A stretch of DNA of 64,000 nt from Sphingomonadaceae bacterium (GTDB lineage Bacteria > Pseudomonadota > Alphaproteobacteria > Sphingomonadales > Sphingomonadaceae): NCBI GenBank assembly GCA_009926135.1, contig RFPL01000005.1, positions 62,001-126,000 of the forward strand. Direction: 5' to 3'. The notes beneath the pieces were generated by a model. That model had not been told where the DNA came from. It made no database searches and saw nothing but the letters and a program-made list of their open reading frames with translations. Position 1 is the stretch's first letter; the number at the start of each line of letters is the position of its first letter. Below are positions 9,232-18,309 of the stretch, piece by piece. The translations under genes were made by a program, and so were the position numbers.

Positions 9232-10746
9232 TTAGCGCGCACTGGCGGGGCGGCCAGCGCTGATCTGTGCGACGAAATCGGCATGGGTCGGCAGCCGCGG
9301 CACGGGCGCTGCGATGATGGTCTTGAGATCACCGAGGAACCCCGCCAGTTCGTCGCGGGTCAGGGCATCGGCCAAGGGGTGATAGGTTTCCGGCACGATA
9401 TTCTGCCCGGTCAGGACCTGGAACCAGCCCACCTCCGTGAACAGTTCCTCCTGCTCGCGGAAGATCCGCCCGGTCGCCTTGAACAGGTCGATCTTGTCCT
9501 TCAGGCTTTGCGGCAGCGCCATCTCGCGCACATGGCGCCAGAACGGTTCCTCGCGCTGGTTGGCGGTGTAATGCAGGATGATGAAGTCTCGGATCCGCTC
9601 GTAATCATAGGCGACCCGGCGGTTGTAGGTATCGATGTTGACCTGGGCAAAGCCGCGGTCCGGGAAGTGCGAGATGAGCCGCGCGATCCCGTTCTGGACC
9701 AAGTGGATCGAGGTTGATTCCAGCGGCTCAAGAAAGCCGGAGGCCAGCCCGAGCGCGACCACGTTGCGGTTCCACGTCAACTTGCGCACCCCGGTCTTGA
9801 ACTGGATGGTCCGCGGATCGGCCAGCGGCTCCCCCTCGACCGTGTCGAGCAGAATCTTCGTCGCCTCGTCCTCGCTCATGAACTTGCTGCTGAAGACATG
9901 GCCGTTGCCGGTGCGGTGCTGCAGCGGAATCCGCCACTGCCATCCGGCGGGGTGCGCGATTGACTGAGTATAGGGGCGGATCGGGCCGACATTGGCGGTC
10001 GGCATGGCAATCGCGCGGTCGCTGGGCAGCCAGTGACTCCAGTCGACATAGCCGGTTTCCAGTTCCTGCTCGATCAGCAGGCCTCGGAAGCCGGAGCAAT
10101 CGATGAACAGTTCGCCCGCGATTTCCTCGCCCGACTCCAGTGTGACCGAGTGGATGTGGCCGTTATCCGGATTGCGGTTGACGCCGGTGATCTTGCCTTC
10201 GGTCCGCACCACGCCGCTGCGCTCCGCGTGCACGCGCAGGAAGCGGGCATAGAGCGAGGCGTCGAAATGGAAGGCATAGGAGATGCCATCAAGCTGCCCG
10301 TTCGGATGCGGCGGCACCCGTCCGAACTTGCCGGCGCGTGCCGCCATCTCGTTCAGCGAGTATTCCCCCAGTGGACCCGCCAGCCCTTCGCGGCGGCCGC
10401 GCAGCCAGTACTGCCAGAATTCGATGAGATCGAGGCTTTGGCCGATCTGGCCAAATGCGTGCATGTAACTTTCGCCGACCCGACCCCAGTTGGCGAATTC
10501 GATCCCGAGCTTGAAGCTGCCCTGGGTGGCGCGGATGAATTCGTCCTCATCGATCCGGACGAGGCCGTTGAACAGACGGATGGCGGGGATAGTGGCTTCG
10601 CCGACCCCGACGATGCCGATTTCCTCGCTCTCGATCAGGCGGATGCGAAGTTGGTCGCCCATTGTGGCAGAGAGCGCAGCAGCAGCCATCCAGCCCGCCG
10701 TGCCGCCACCCACGATGACGACGTCACGGATGCGACTATCGTTCAC
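9232..10746 (-). CDS. Tryptophan-halogenase-family flavoprotein of the starch locus
   Basis: A 504-residue FAD-dependent enzyme. Seen: the nucleotide-binding motif GGGTAGWMAAAAL near residues 13-25, the family-specific WQWRIPLQHR segment (the WxWxIP signature), a SFKLGIEF block at the position of the catalytic Lys of PrnA-type halogenases, and FLEPLESTSIHL. By family it would chlorinate an indole or other arene with FADH2, O2 and halide. Members sitting next to sugar TBDRs are common in sphingomonads and their real substrate is unclear. It lies between the TBDR and the alpha-amylase in one minus-strand operon. No flavin reductase is nearby. Confidence 0.9.
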   Translation of the reverse strand: MNDSRIRDVVIVGGGTAGWMAAAALSATMGDQLRIRLIESEEIGIVGVGEATIPAIRLFNGLVRIDEDEFIRATQGSFKLGIEFANWGRVGESYMHAFGQIGQSLDLIEFWQYWLRGRREGLAGPLGEYSLNEMAARAGKFGRVPPHPNGQLDGISYAFHFDASLYARFLRVHAERSGVVRTEGKITGVNRNPDNGHIHSVTLESGEEIAGELFIDCSGFRGLLIEQELETGYVDWSHWLPSDRAIAMPTANVGPIRPYTQSIAHPAGWQWRIPLQHRTGNGHVFSSKFMSEDEATKILLDTVEGEPLADPRTIQFKTGVRKLTWNRNVVALGLASGFLEPLESTSIHLVQNGIARLISHFPDRGFAQVNIDTYNRRVAYDYERIRDFIILHYTANQREEPFWRHVREMALPQSLKDKIDLFKATGRIFREQEELFTEVGWFQVLTGQNIVPETYHPLADALTRDELAGFLGDLKTIIAAPVPRLPTHADFVAQISAGRPASAR

Positions 10747-10808
10747 AATCCAGCTCCCATCCGTTCAAGGACGATATTATTCTGGTACGTTTTACCCCCG
10801 AAGGGAAT

Positions 10809-10837
10809 GGCGGGTCCGGCCTGAGACCGGACCCGCC
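10809..10837 (-). other. Strong stem-loop between TBDR and halogenase genes
   Basis: A perfect 11-bp inverted repeat (10809-10819 with 10827-10837) with a 7-nt loop, 9 nt beyond the TBDR stop on the minus strand. No T-run follows, so it is more likely an mRNA-stabilising or attenuating hairpin than a full terminator. It could set TBDR expression above that of the downstream enzymes. Confidence 0.6.
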
Positions 10838-10845
10838 GTCCAGCA

Positions 10846-13569
10846 TCAGTACTTGTAGGTGATGCCGATCATGAAGTTGCGGCCATAGTTCTGGTAATCG
10901 CGAACCTGGCGCTTGTCGTTGTTGTAGTAGGTCATGAACGGCTCGTTGGTGAGGTTGCTGCCCTGGAGCAGGATCCCCAGGCCCTTCAGCGAACCTTCGT
11001 TGAAGGTGTAACCGATCTGGGCATCAATCACGACTTCCGAAGCCGCCATCACCTTGTCGCGAACCAGGCTGAGGCCCGAGACTTCAGCGAGGAAGTCCGA
11101 CCGGTAGCGTGCCGACGCACGGGCCTGGAAGCCGTTCTTTTCGTAGTAGACGGTGCTGTTGACCACCCACTTCGACAGGCCCGGCATGGAGATAGGCTTG
11201 GCGCCGCCTTCCCTGACTTCGCTGCCAGTGTACGAGGCGCTGGCGAGGAAGCCAAAGCCGTCAAGCGCCGACGAGAAGGTGCTGAACGGCAGCGAAAGCG
11301 AGCCTTCAAAGCCGTAGACCTTGCCCGAATCGCCGTTCTGCCACTGCGAGACGATGCCCTGGTTGAACGTCGGGGTGACGTTGCCCGGGGTCGGCGTGCC
11401 GGTGAAGTCGAAGGTCGAGTCCTGGCGATAGATCCAGTTTTCGAGGTGCTTGTAGAAGCCGCCGACCGAGATGTACGCACCGCGACCGAAGTACTTTTCG
11501 ATCGCCAGATCGAAGGTATCCGCCATCAGCGGACGCAGCTTGGAGTTGCCGACCGTGCCCGACCAGGGCGTACGGTTGATGTTGGCGCCAACGACGTTGT
11601 TGGCAGCGTTGAAGCTGTAGCCAACGCCCGGGTTCAGCTGGTCCATGCGGGCGCGGGCCAGCATGCGGGCAGCGCCGAAGCGCAGCAGGGTCTGCGGAGC
11701 GAGTTCGTACGAGACGTTCAGGCTCGGCAGGAAGTCGGTGTACTTCGCACCATCGGTGATCGGCTTCGAGATCGTGCCGGTGCCGGGGTTCGAAGCTGCG
11801 AAGCCGTCAGCCTGCTGGTCGGAATGAACCACCTGGACGCCAGCGTTACCGCGCAGACCGCCGCTGTTGAAGTTGGCCTGAACGTAACCGGTCAGGACCT
11901 TTTCACGGACGACGTAGCTGTTGGTCAGGCGACCCGGCGTCCACAGCGCTTCGTTGGTGAGCTTGTAGTTGCCTTCGTTGTAGTAGCGCCAGGAGTCGAA
12001 GGAGACCATGCCCGGGATGCCGATGAAGTCCAGGCTGACCGGCTTGTACAGGTAGCTGGCGGGAACCGCCGGGCTGGCCGGGTAAGCCTTGTTGGTCAGC
12101 ACGAAGCCTTCGTCGATCAACTGCTTGCGGCGGTCCGAGTAATTCGCACCGACGGTGACGTTCTCGAAGAAGCCGTCCAGCGCCTGCACGGCCTGGAAGC
12201 GGATCGACTGCAGGCGGTCCTTGACGGTCGGGCGGTTGACGAAACCATCCTGGCAGTTCGGCACGGTGCCGCCACAGCTGTTCCAGCCCTGCGGGTCAGT
12301 GATGGTGAACAGGGTCGGATCGGCATAGTTGATGGTCGGCTTGAACGTGATCACGCCGCCGCTGGCCGGCATCGTGAAGCCAAGGCTGTCGGTTGCGCCG
12401 ACGCCGCCACCACGGCCAGTGCCGAGGTAGATTTCAAGGTTTTCTTCGGTCTTCTTCAGGCGCGAGTAGCTTAGGTCCAGTTCAAGGGTCAGCGTGTCGT
12501 TGGCCTTGAACGAGGTATTGTTGCCGATCGCCCAGATTTCCGCGTTGCGGTTGACGATGTCGTTACGCATCACCGCTTCGACGCCGTTGAAGCGGCCCGA
12601 GGTAACCAGGCCACCCGACGAGGTGTAACCCGGCTGCAGCTGAGCGGCCGACCACTGCAGCGGCAGTTCGATGCCGCGCAGGCGCTGCTCGTCGTTGAAC
12701 TTCGACCAGTAGCCATCGAAGGTGCTGTGGAAGCGATCGTTCGGCTGGAGTTCCAGCACGCCCATCAGGCCGTCACGCTTCAGTTCGTTCGACTTCACAT
12801 AGGGCTTGGCACCGCCAATCACCTTGGTGGTCGAGTTCAGGTCCGGATAGCCCCAGGCGTTCCAGCGCTCTTCCTGGGTCGGCGACTGCATCCGCGCGTA
12901 GCCGAAGGCCCAGCCCACGGTTTCGTCGGCGTTCTGGTCGACGTAGAAGATGTTGGCGCGATAGCCCTTGTTCGAGATGTCCGGGTTCAACTTGCCCAGG
13001 TCGTTCAGTTCGCCGCGCACACCGACGACAACCTGCTGCTTGCCATAGGCGAGCGGGCGGATCGTCTTCATGTCGATCGTGCCGCCCAGCGCCTGGCCGA
13101 TCAGCCGGGCATCGGGGGTCTTGTAGACCACGGCGCCGTTCAGCAGTTCGGTGGGATACTGGTCAAGTTCGACGCCGCGGTTGTTGCCAGCGCTGACCTG
13201 TTCGCGGCCGTTGAGCAGCGTGGTGGTGAAGTCCGGGGCGAGGCCGCGGATCGAGACCACGTTGGCGCGGCCGTCAAGACGCTGGGTGGCAAGACCCGGC
13301 AGGCGCGACAGCGATTCAGCGATCGACAGGTCGGGCAGCTTGCCCAGGTCTTCCGACGAAACCACTTCGACGATCGAACTGCTGGCCTTCTTCTGCGCAG
13401 CGGACGAATCGATCGATGCGCGGAAGCCGGTGACGACAATGGCGTCGTCGTTGGCTGCATCGGCGGCGGTATCTTGTGCGAAGGCGGCGCTGGGCATGGC
13501 CACAGCGGAAATGGCAAGCGCGATGGCCGAAACCCCAAAGCCACCGACAAAACGGGTGCGAAGTGCCAC
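10846..13569 (-). CDS. TonB-dependent receptor, maltodextrin-type
   Basis: A 907-residue outer-membrane receptor. It has a signal peptide (about 1-31, AMPSAAFA then QD), a TonB box at 42-48 (DAIVVTG), a plug domain with LSIAESLSRLPGL and VSIRGLAPDFTTTLLNG, and a long beta-barrel ending in the aromatic terminus IGITYKY. The plug text is of the type found in sphingomonad and caulobacter carbohydrate receptors. Being the first gene of an operon with amylase and glucosidases, it should import maltodextrins across the outer membrane. An operator-like repeat lies 136-151 nt upstream of its start and likely controls it. Confidence 0.94.
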   Translation of the reverse strand: MALRTRFVGGFGVSAIALAISAVAMPSAAFAQDTAADAANDDAIVVTGFRASIDSSAAQKKASSSIVEVVSSEDLGKLPDLSIAESLSRLPGLATQRLDGRANVVSIRGLAPDFTTTLLNGREQVSAGNNRGVELDQYPTELLNGAVVYKTPDARLIGQALGGTIDMKTIRPLAYGKQQVVVGVRGELNDLGKLNPDISNKGYRANIFYVDQNADETVGWAFGYARMQSPTQEERWNAWGYPDLNSTTKVIGGAKPYVKSNELKRDGLMGVLELQPNDRFHSTFDGYWSKFNDEQRLRGIELPLQWSAAQLQPGYTSSGGLVTSGRFNGVEAVMRNDIVNRNAEIWAIGNNTSFKANDTLTLELDLSYSRLKKTEENLEIYLGTGRGGGVGATDSLGFTMPASGGVITFKPTINYADPTLFTITDPQGWNSCGGTVPNCQDGFVNRPTVKDRLQSIRFQAVQALDGFFENVTVGANYSDRRKQLIDEGFVLTNKAYPASPAVPASYLYKPVSLDFIGIPGMVSFDSWRYYNEGNYKLTNEALWTPGRLTNSYVVREKVLTGYVQANFNSGGLRGNAGVQVVHSDQQADGFAASNPGTGTISKPITDGAKYTDFLPSLNVSYELAPQTLLRFGAARMLARARMDQLNPGVGYSFNAANNVVGANINRTPWSGTVGNSKLRPLMADTFDLAIEKYFGRGAYISVGGFYKHLENWIYRQDSTFDFTGTPTPGNVTPTFNQGIVSQWQNGDSGKVYGFEGSLSLPFSTFSSALDGFGFLASASYTGSEVREGGAKPISMPGLSKWVVNSTVYYEKNGFQARASARYRSDFLAEVSGLSLVRDKVMAASEVVIDAQIGYTFNEGSLKGLGILLQGSNLTNEPFMTYYNNDKRQVRDYQNYGRNFMIGITYKY

Positions 13570-13704
13570 GATGTTCTCTCCCTAAACCGCGCCGACAGGT
13601 CCAGTCCCCCCGGCGCAAAGCCCCATGTGGAATCGGGCCGGGTATGCGGCTCCTATTCCCGTGGTCGGTTCCAGATACGGGCCAAGCGCCCTCGGCAGGA
13701 AGTG

Positions 13705-13720
13705 GGCATACGTATACGCA
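13705..13720. promoter_or_regulatory. Operator-like element upstream of the starch TBDR
   Basis: The 16-mer GGCATACGTATACGCA lies in the 255-bp gap between the TBDR and the MDR gene. Its reverse complement matches the element at 62398-62413 at 14 of 16 positions, consensus TRCGTATWCGTATGCC, with inverted-repeat character (TACG and CGTA half-sites) as expected for LacI-family operators. The nearest LacI gene is at 61356. Binding by that protein is inference. Confidence 0.55.
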
Positions 13721-13824
13721 TATTATGCGGAGTGGCGCGCGTGGCCTTTCTGCCACGCTGTTTTGCCAGTTGGCCGGTGGTTTCAGGCGGGTAGGCTGGG
13801 CACTGGAATTGCAGGAGACGTGTC

Positions 13825-14835
13825 ATCGCTTACCAGAACCGCCGCGTTTACATCGCCAAGCGCCCCGCAGGCATGCCTTCGCTGTCCGATTTCGGCTTCG
13901 AGGATGTCACGATTGACCAGGTTCCGGCCGGTCAGGTCTTGGTCAAGGTCGATACGCTATCGATGGATGCCTGGATCCGCACCACGCTTGATGCTGCGGG
14001 ATTCCACGAAAGCGGCGCACTGGGCTCCACCATCCGCGCCTTCGGGATCGGCGAGGTCGTAGCCAGCAGCGATCCGGGTTTTGCCGTGGGCGACTGGGCC
14101 TACGGGCTGCTTTCGGCGCAGACGCTGGCGCTGATGCCGGCCGCGGAGCTGACCAGGGTTGTCCCTGAACCGGGCGTTTCTCCGTCGGACTTCATCGGCC
14201 TGCTGGGGGTCACCACGGGTCTGACAGCCTGGGTTGGGCTGGTCGCCGTGGGTGAGGTTCAGCCGGGCGACACGGTGCTGGTCTCGGGCGCAGCGGGTGC
14301 GGTCGGCTCTTGCGTCGTGCAGTTCGCCAAGGCGCGCGGGGCGCGGGTAATCGGGATTGCCGGCGGCACCGCCAAGTGCGGCTTTGTGACCGGCCTGCTC
14401 GGCGCCGATGCGGCAATCGACTACAAGGCGGGCGATGTCGGTGCGCAGCTGGCCAAGCTGGCGCCGGAAGGGATCGACCTGTTCTTCGACAATGTCGGGG
14501 GAGAGATCCTTGATGCCGCGCTCGATAACCTGCGTCCCTCGGGCGGGGCGCGGGTAGTGATCTGCGGCGCGATCTCGCAGTACCAGAACCTGGACGATGT
14601 GCGCGGGCCAAAGCTGTACCTGCGGCTGGCCGAGCGCAATGCATCCATGCGCGGCTTCGTGGTCACGCACCATGCCGCCCGCTTTGCCGAGGCGATCAAG
14701 GAAATTTCGGCGCTGATCCGCACCGGCAAGGCCCATCTGCCCGAACACGTCGTCACCCCGATCGACCGCTTCCCGGAAGCACTGCTGATGCTGTTCACCG
14801 GCCAGCACAGCGGCAATCTGGTGGTCAAACCCTGA
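13825..14835 (+). CDS. NADP-dependent MDR oxidoreductase (CurA-like) with non-canonical ATC at the expected start
   Basis: A zinc-free medium-chain reductase of the curcumin/prostaglandin/2-alkenal reductase type, predicted to reduce an enone C=C with NADPH. The Rossmann segment VLVSGAAGAVGSCV and the FFDNVGGEILDA block are clear. The first in-frame ATG is at 13873 (320 aa), but homology to the paralogue at 34696 continues upstream: AYQNRRVYIAKRPAGMPSLSDF against TQNRRFLLRRRPQGEPVPEDF. Reading from ATC at 13825 gives 336 residues, the same as that paralogue, and an AGGAGA Shine-Dalgarno (13813-13818) sits 6 nt before it. Either the start mutated or it is a base error. The conservative start is 13873. 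Confidence 0.85.
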   Translation: MAYQNRRVYIAKRPAGMPSLSDFGFEDVTIDQVPAGQVLVKVDTLSMDAWIRTTLDAAGFHESGALGSTIRAFGIGEVVASSDPGFAVGDWAYGLLSAQTLALMPAAELTRVVPEPGVSPSDFIGLLGVTTGLTAWVGLVAVGEVQPGDTVLVSGAAGAVGSCVVQFAKARGARVIGIAGGTAKCGFVTGLLGADAAIDYKAGDVGAQLAKLAPEGIDLFFDNVGGEILDAALDNLRPSGGARVVICGAISQYQNLDDVRGPKLYLRLAERNASMRGFVVTHHAARFAEAIKEISALIRTGKAHLPEHVVTPIDRFPEALLMLFTGQHSGNLVVKP

Positions 14836-14855
14836 GCGCAGCCGCGCCTGGCAAC

Positions 14856-14863
14856 CAAAAATG
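14856..14863 (+). promoter_or_regulatory. CAAAAATG element upstream of Rieske gene 1
   Basis: CAAAAATG lies 68-75 nt before the Rieske start at 14931. The same 8-mer is found centrally in two divergent intergenic regions of the cluster (29030, 50587), with near versions at 27296 (reverse) and 53562. A role as regulator site is inference from recurrence. Confidence 0.35.
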
Positions 14864-14930
14864 ACAATTGCCGAATCGCTCGCGAGCGCGCGAGGGTTGG
14901 CGAAACCTGGGTAAAATCGAGGGAAGTGCC

Positions 14931-16163
14931 ATGTCTCGCGAACAATTGATCGAAATGACCCGCTCGCTCGTCGCTCACGGCGATGCGGGCACGATGGAAC
15001 TGGCCGACGAGGTGGTGCGGATCCCCGCCGCAGCCTACACCGACGAAGCCTTGTTCGAGCGCGAGAAGCGGCAGATCTTCCGCCGCCTGCCCCTGATGGT
15101 CGCCCCGTCTTGCGAGCTGCCCGAACCAGGCGATTTCAAGGCGATGGATATCTGCGGCGTGCCGCTGCTGCTGACCCGCCAGAAGGACGGCACCGTTGCC
15201 GCCTTCCTCAACATGTGCACGCACCGCGGCAACCCGGTAGCTGCCGGCAGCGGCAATGCCAGCCGCTTTACCTGCGGCTATCACGGCTGGACCTTCAAGA
15301 ACGACGGCGCGCTGATCGGGGTTGCCAGCCCGCAGGACTTTGGCGCGATCGACAAGGCCGCCCACTGCCTGACCCGTTTCCCGGTCTACGAAAGCGCCGG
15401 CCTGATCTGGGCAACGCTCGATCCCAATTCGAAGCTCGATATCGCCGATTACCTGTGCGGCTATGATGAGCTGCTCAAGGCCTTTGAATTCGAGGGCTGG
15501 CACCTGTTCAGCCAGCGCACGCTATCGGGTCCGAACTGGAAGACCGCCTACGACGGCTATCTCGATTTCTACCATCTGCCGGTGCTCCATGCGAACACGT
15601 TCGGTTCGGACTTCTACAACCGCGCCAACTACTTCTCGTTCGGCCCGCACCAGCGCCTCTCCACCCCTTCGCGCTATGCGATCAAGGTTTGGGGCGAGGA
15701 CGATATGAAGATGGACCTCGCCGCGCTGAACGACGACGAGATTCCACAGGAAGTGCTGGTCCAGGGCGTGTGGACGATCTTCCCGCACATCTCGATCGCC
15801 AGCTTCTATGGCGGTGGCCTGCGCGGGGCGATGATCAGTCAGCTGTTCCCGGGCGACACGGTGGGCGAAAGCTACACCACCCAGTATTACGTGATGGAGC
15901 ACAAGCCCACCGACGAAGTGGCGATCAAGGCCGCGCACGACCAGTTCGATTTCCTGGAAATCGTGGTGCGGGACGAGGACTACAAGACTGGCAAGCGCCA
16001 GCACCAGGCGCTGCAGAGCGGCCTGATGAAGGACGTGCTGTTCGGGCGTAATGAGCGCGGCGGCCAGGTGTTCCACCAGTGGGTGGAGCGGCTGATCAAC
16101 GCCAGCGATGATGAACTGCCGGCGCTGTTTGCCGCCGAGCAGCACAGCATCGCAGCAGAATAA
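14931..16163 (+). CDS. Rieske non-heme iron oxygenase, alpha subunit (1 of 4)
   Basis: A 410-residue oxygenase. The start at 14931 (MSREQLIEM) follows GAGGGAAG, while the longer TTG-initiated reading has none. The Rieske [2Fe-2S] ligands are CTHRG and CGYHGWTF (C-x-H, C-x2-H), and the mononuclear iron site is YLDFYHLPVLH. Such enzymes hydroxylate rings or O-/N-demethylate using O2 and electrons from a ferredoxin or reductase. No beta subunit or electron-transfer partner is adjacent. It follows the MDR gene on the same strand and ends at a strong terminator facing an NmrA-like gene; a second Rieske/NmrA pair occurs at 44780-47134. Confidence 0.93.
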   Translation: MSREQLIEMTRSLVAHGDAGTMELADEVVRIPAAAYTDEALFEREKRQIFRRLPLMVAPSCELPEPGDFKAMDICGVPLLLTRQKDGTVAAFLNMCTHRGNPVAAGSGNASRFTCGYHGWTFKNDGALIGVASPQDFGAIDKAAHCLTRFPVYESAGLIWATLDPNSKLDIADYLCGYDELLKAFEFEGWHLFSQRTLSGPNWKTAYDGYLDFYHLPVLHANTFGSDFYNRANYFSFGPHQRLSTPSRYAIKVWGEDDMKMDLAALNDDEIPQEVLVQGVWTIFPHISIASFYGGGLRGAMISQLFPGDTVGESYTTQYYVMEHKPTDEVAIKAAHDQFDFLEIVVRDEDYKTGKRQHQALQSGLMKDVLFGRNERGGQVFHQWVERLINASDDELPALFAAEQHSIAAE

Positions 16164-16180
16164 CCAATCGCGAAACAGGC

Positions 16181-16216
16181 CGGGGCGGCGGAGCAATCCG
16201 CCGCCCCGGATTTTTC
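16181..16216 (+). terminator. Rho-independent terminator after Rieske gene 1
   Basis: A perfect 12-bp GC-rich stem (16181-16192 with 16197-16208), GCAA tetraloop and a T5 run, placed between the Rieske stop (16163) and the convergent NmrA-like stop (16221). Confidence 0.9.
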
Positions 16217-16220
16217 CCGT

Positions 16221-17168
16221 TCAGCCGAAGGCCGGGCGGTGGTTGCTGTCGCTCCAATCAGAGCGCTTGGCGAAGTCGCGCATAGTTTCCAGCTTGCCTT
16301 CCAGTTCGGGGAAGCGCTCGTAGACGTGGTCCATGTCGACCTCGAACGGCCGGGTTGGCGCGGTGTTGTTGTATTCGTAGAATGCCTGGATCCCGGCCGC
16401 GAACGGCACACGCTCTTCCTCGGGCATGGCATCGCCGGCGGCTTCGACCAGATAGCGGCCGAACTCTTCCGGGGTGCAGGGATCATAGACGATCGGCTTG
16501 CCCAGCGTCTCTGACAGGATCTCGGTCACCTGCTTGCCGACCAGCCGCTCGGGCCCGCCGATATTCAGCCAGGCGCCTTCCATGTCCGGCCGTTCCAGCG
16601 AGGCGAGCATGAAGCGCGCCACATCATCCAGACTGATCCAGTTGGCTTCCAGCTTGGGGTTGTGCGGGTACACATAGCGCCCTTCCTTGACGATGAACGG
16701 CCGCGCCCAATTGGTCAGCAGGTTGTCCATGAACAGCACCGAACCGAACACCGTGCCCGGTGCGCCGGAACGCCACAGCGCGTTGATGCCCTTGGTATTG
16801 CCGCCGTAAGTGAAGGGATCGCCCGGACGATCCGGAATCCAGCTGGAAGTGTTCCAGACCACGCGCTTCACATCAAGCGCGGCAGCAGCTGCGCCGACCT
16901 GCCCGACCAGGATCGCCCGGTCAGCCCGGGCCTGGAGCGGATGGGTGTAGAAGATGTAATCCGTGCCTTCGAGCGCGGGGCGATAGCTCTCGGTATCGTA
17001 GAGATCGATCGGCCGCACCTCGACCTTTTCGACCCCCGGGATATCGTAGCCCGCAAAGGGGTCTTCCTGACGGGACAGGGCGCGCACGTCGTAGCCGGCG
17101 GCGAGCGCCTGTTTGACCTGGGCGATCCCTTGGCGCCCGCTGGCACCGATGACTGTGATCAATGGCAT
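16221..17168 (-). CDS. NmrA-like NAD(P)-binding protein (1 of 2)
   Basis: A 315-residue atypical short-chain dehydrogenase. The N-terminal Rossmann motif is VIGASGRQGIAQ, followed by an NmrA/TMR-type core without a YxxxK active site, then VLFMDNLLTNWARPFIV, WISLDDVARFMLASLE and a C-terminal AFYEYNNTAPTRPFEVD. The paralogue at 46217 has the same landmarks. Members act as redox sensors or as isoflavone/phenylcoumaran-type reductases. It is convergent with Rieske gene 1 and divergent from the MDR gene at 17305. The catalytic versus regulatory role is unresolved. Confidence 0.87.
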   Translation of the reverse strand: MPLITVIGASGRQGIAQVKQALAAGYDVRALSRQEDPFAGYDIPGVEKVEVRPIDLYDTESYRPALEGTDYIFYTHPLQARADRAILVGQVGAAAAALDVKRVVWNTSSWIPDRPGDPFTYGGNTKGINALWRSGAPGTVFGSVLFMDNLLTNWARPFIVKEGRYVYPHNPKLEANWISLDDVARFMLASLERPDMEGAWLNIGGPERLVGKQVTEILSETLGKPIVYDPCTPEEFGRYLVEAAGDAMPEEERVPFAAGIQAFYEYNNTAPTRPFEVDMDHVYERFPELEGKLETMRDFAKRSDWSDSNHRPAFG

Positions 17169-17304
17169 TTCAGCATTCCTCCATTTTTGCTTTGTGCTGA
17201 CGTTACGGCAATGAGGCCGCCCCCGCGCTCGACGAAATTGATAGCCGTGCGGCGAAGTGCTTTGCGCCTATGGTGCAGCCAACACGATTTTGGAGAGGCC
17301 CCGC

Positions 17305-18309
17305 ATGGACAACCGTTTCTGGCGACTGGATGCGCGCCCCGTCGGCAACGCCTTTGCCGAGGCGCTGTCGCTCCAGACCGCGCCGCTGGCCAATCCCGAA
17401 CCCGGGCAGATCGTGATCCGCAACCGCTACCTGTCGATGGACGCCGGCACGCGGATGTGGATGACCGACCGCACCGATGGCTACCAGCCGCCGCTGCCGC
17501 TGGGCACGCCGATGTCGGGGCTGGTGCTGGGCGAAGTGGTCGCCTCGAACGCCGAGGGCTTTTCTCCCGGCGACTGGGTCCGCGCCTTTGGCAGCTGGAG
17601 CGATTACTCGGTGGTCGATCCGGTCATGGCCGGGGCCTTCAAGGTCGATGCCAGCGTCGCGGACCTGCGCGATCACCTTGGCCCGCTCGGCATGAACGGC
17701 TGGACCGCGCTGTGGGGGATCGAACGGACGGGTGCGACCAAGGCTGGCGAAGCGGTGGTGGTCTCCGCCGCTGCTGGATCGACCGGGCTGCTCGCCTGCC
17801 AGATCGCCCGGCTGCTCGGCGCTGAAGCCTATGGCATTGCCGGCGGGGCAGAGAAGTGCGCCCTGCTGGTGCGGGACTATGGCCTGGCCGCCGCCTATGA
17901 CTATCGCGCCGGAGGCCTGCGCGAGAAGCTGACCGAGATACCCGGCGGGATCGACGTCTATTTCGACAATGTCGGCGGGCCGATCCTGGAGGATGTCCTC
18001 GCCAACATGGCGCTTTATGGCCGCGTCGCCGTCTGCGGGCTGGTGGCGGAATATACTGCCGGGGAGCGGCGCGGGCCGGCCAATTTCGATCAGGTGCTGA
18101 TGAAGCGCCTCAGGATCGAAGGGTTCTTCTCGCCCGATTTCATGGACCAGGGCGAGGCGCTGACTGCGCGCCTGCGCCAATGGGTCGATGCCGGCCAGCT
18201 CTCGCTGCCCTATGACATGACCACGGGCCTGGAAAACACCCTTGCCGCCTATGCCCGGCTGTTCACCGGGGGCAATGTCGGCAAGGTGCTGGTGGAGCTG
18301 CCGCGATGA
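17305..18309 (+). CDS. NADP-dependent MDR oxidoreductase (2 of 4)
   Basis: A 334-residue zinc-free MDR reductase. The start at 17305 follows TGGAGAGG. Seen: the ADH_N_2-type N-terminus RNRYLSMDAGTRMWM, nucleotide-binding VVSAAAGSTGLLACQIA, IAGGAEKC and the YFDNVGGPILEDV block. It should reduce an activated C=C or quinone with NADPH. A 4-bp ATGA overlap joins it to the SnoaL-like gene downstream, suggesting sequential action on one intermediate. It is more distant from the 13825 and 34696 copies than those are from each other by eye. Confidence 0.92.
   Translation: MDNRFWRLDARPVGNAFAEALSLQTAPLANPEPGQIVIRNRYLSMDAGTRMWMTDRTDGYQPPLPLGTPMSGLVLGEVVASNAEGFSPGDWVRAFGSWSDYSVVDPVMAGAFKVDASVADLRDHLGPLGMNGWTALWGIERTGATKAGEAVVVSAAAGSTGLLACQIARLLGAEAYGIAGGAEKCALLVRDYGLAAAYDYRAGGLREKLTEIPGGIDVYFDNVGGPILEDVLANMALYGRVAVCGLVAEYTAGERRGPANFDQVLMKRLRIEGFFSPDFMDQGEALTARLRQWVDAGQLSLPYDMTTGLENTLAAYARLFTGGNVGKVLVELPR

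Noticed and set aside
13820..13822. GTG as the start of the MDR gene
   Set aside because: It is in a different frame from the protein, so it cannot initiate it.
17182..17189. CAAAAATG (minus strand) before the NmrA-like gene
   Set aside because: It directly abuts the ribosome-binding site 14 nt from the start codon, so it is in the leader and unlikely to be the promoter element.
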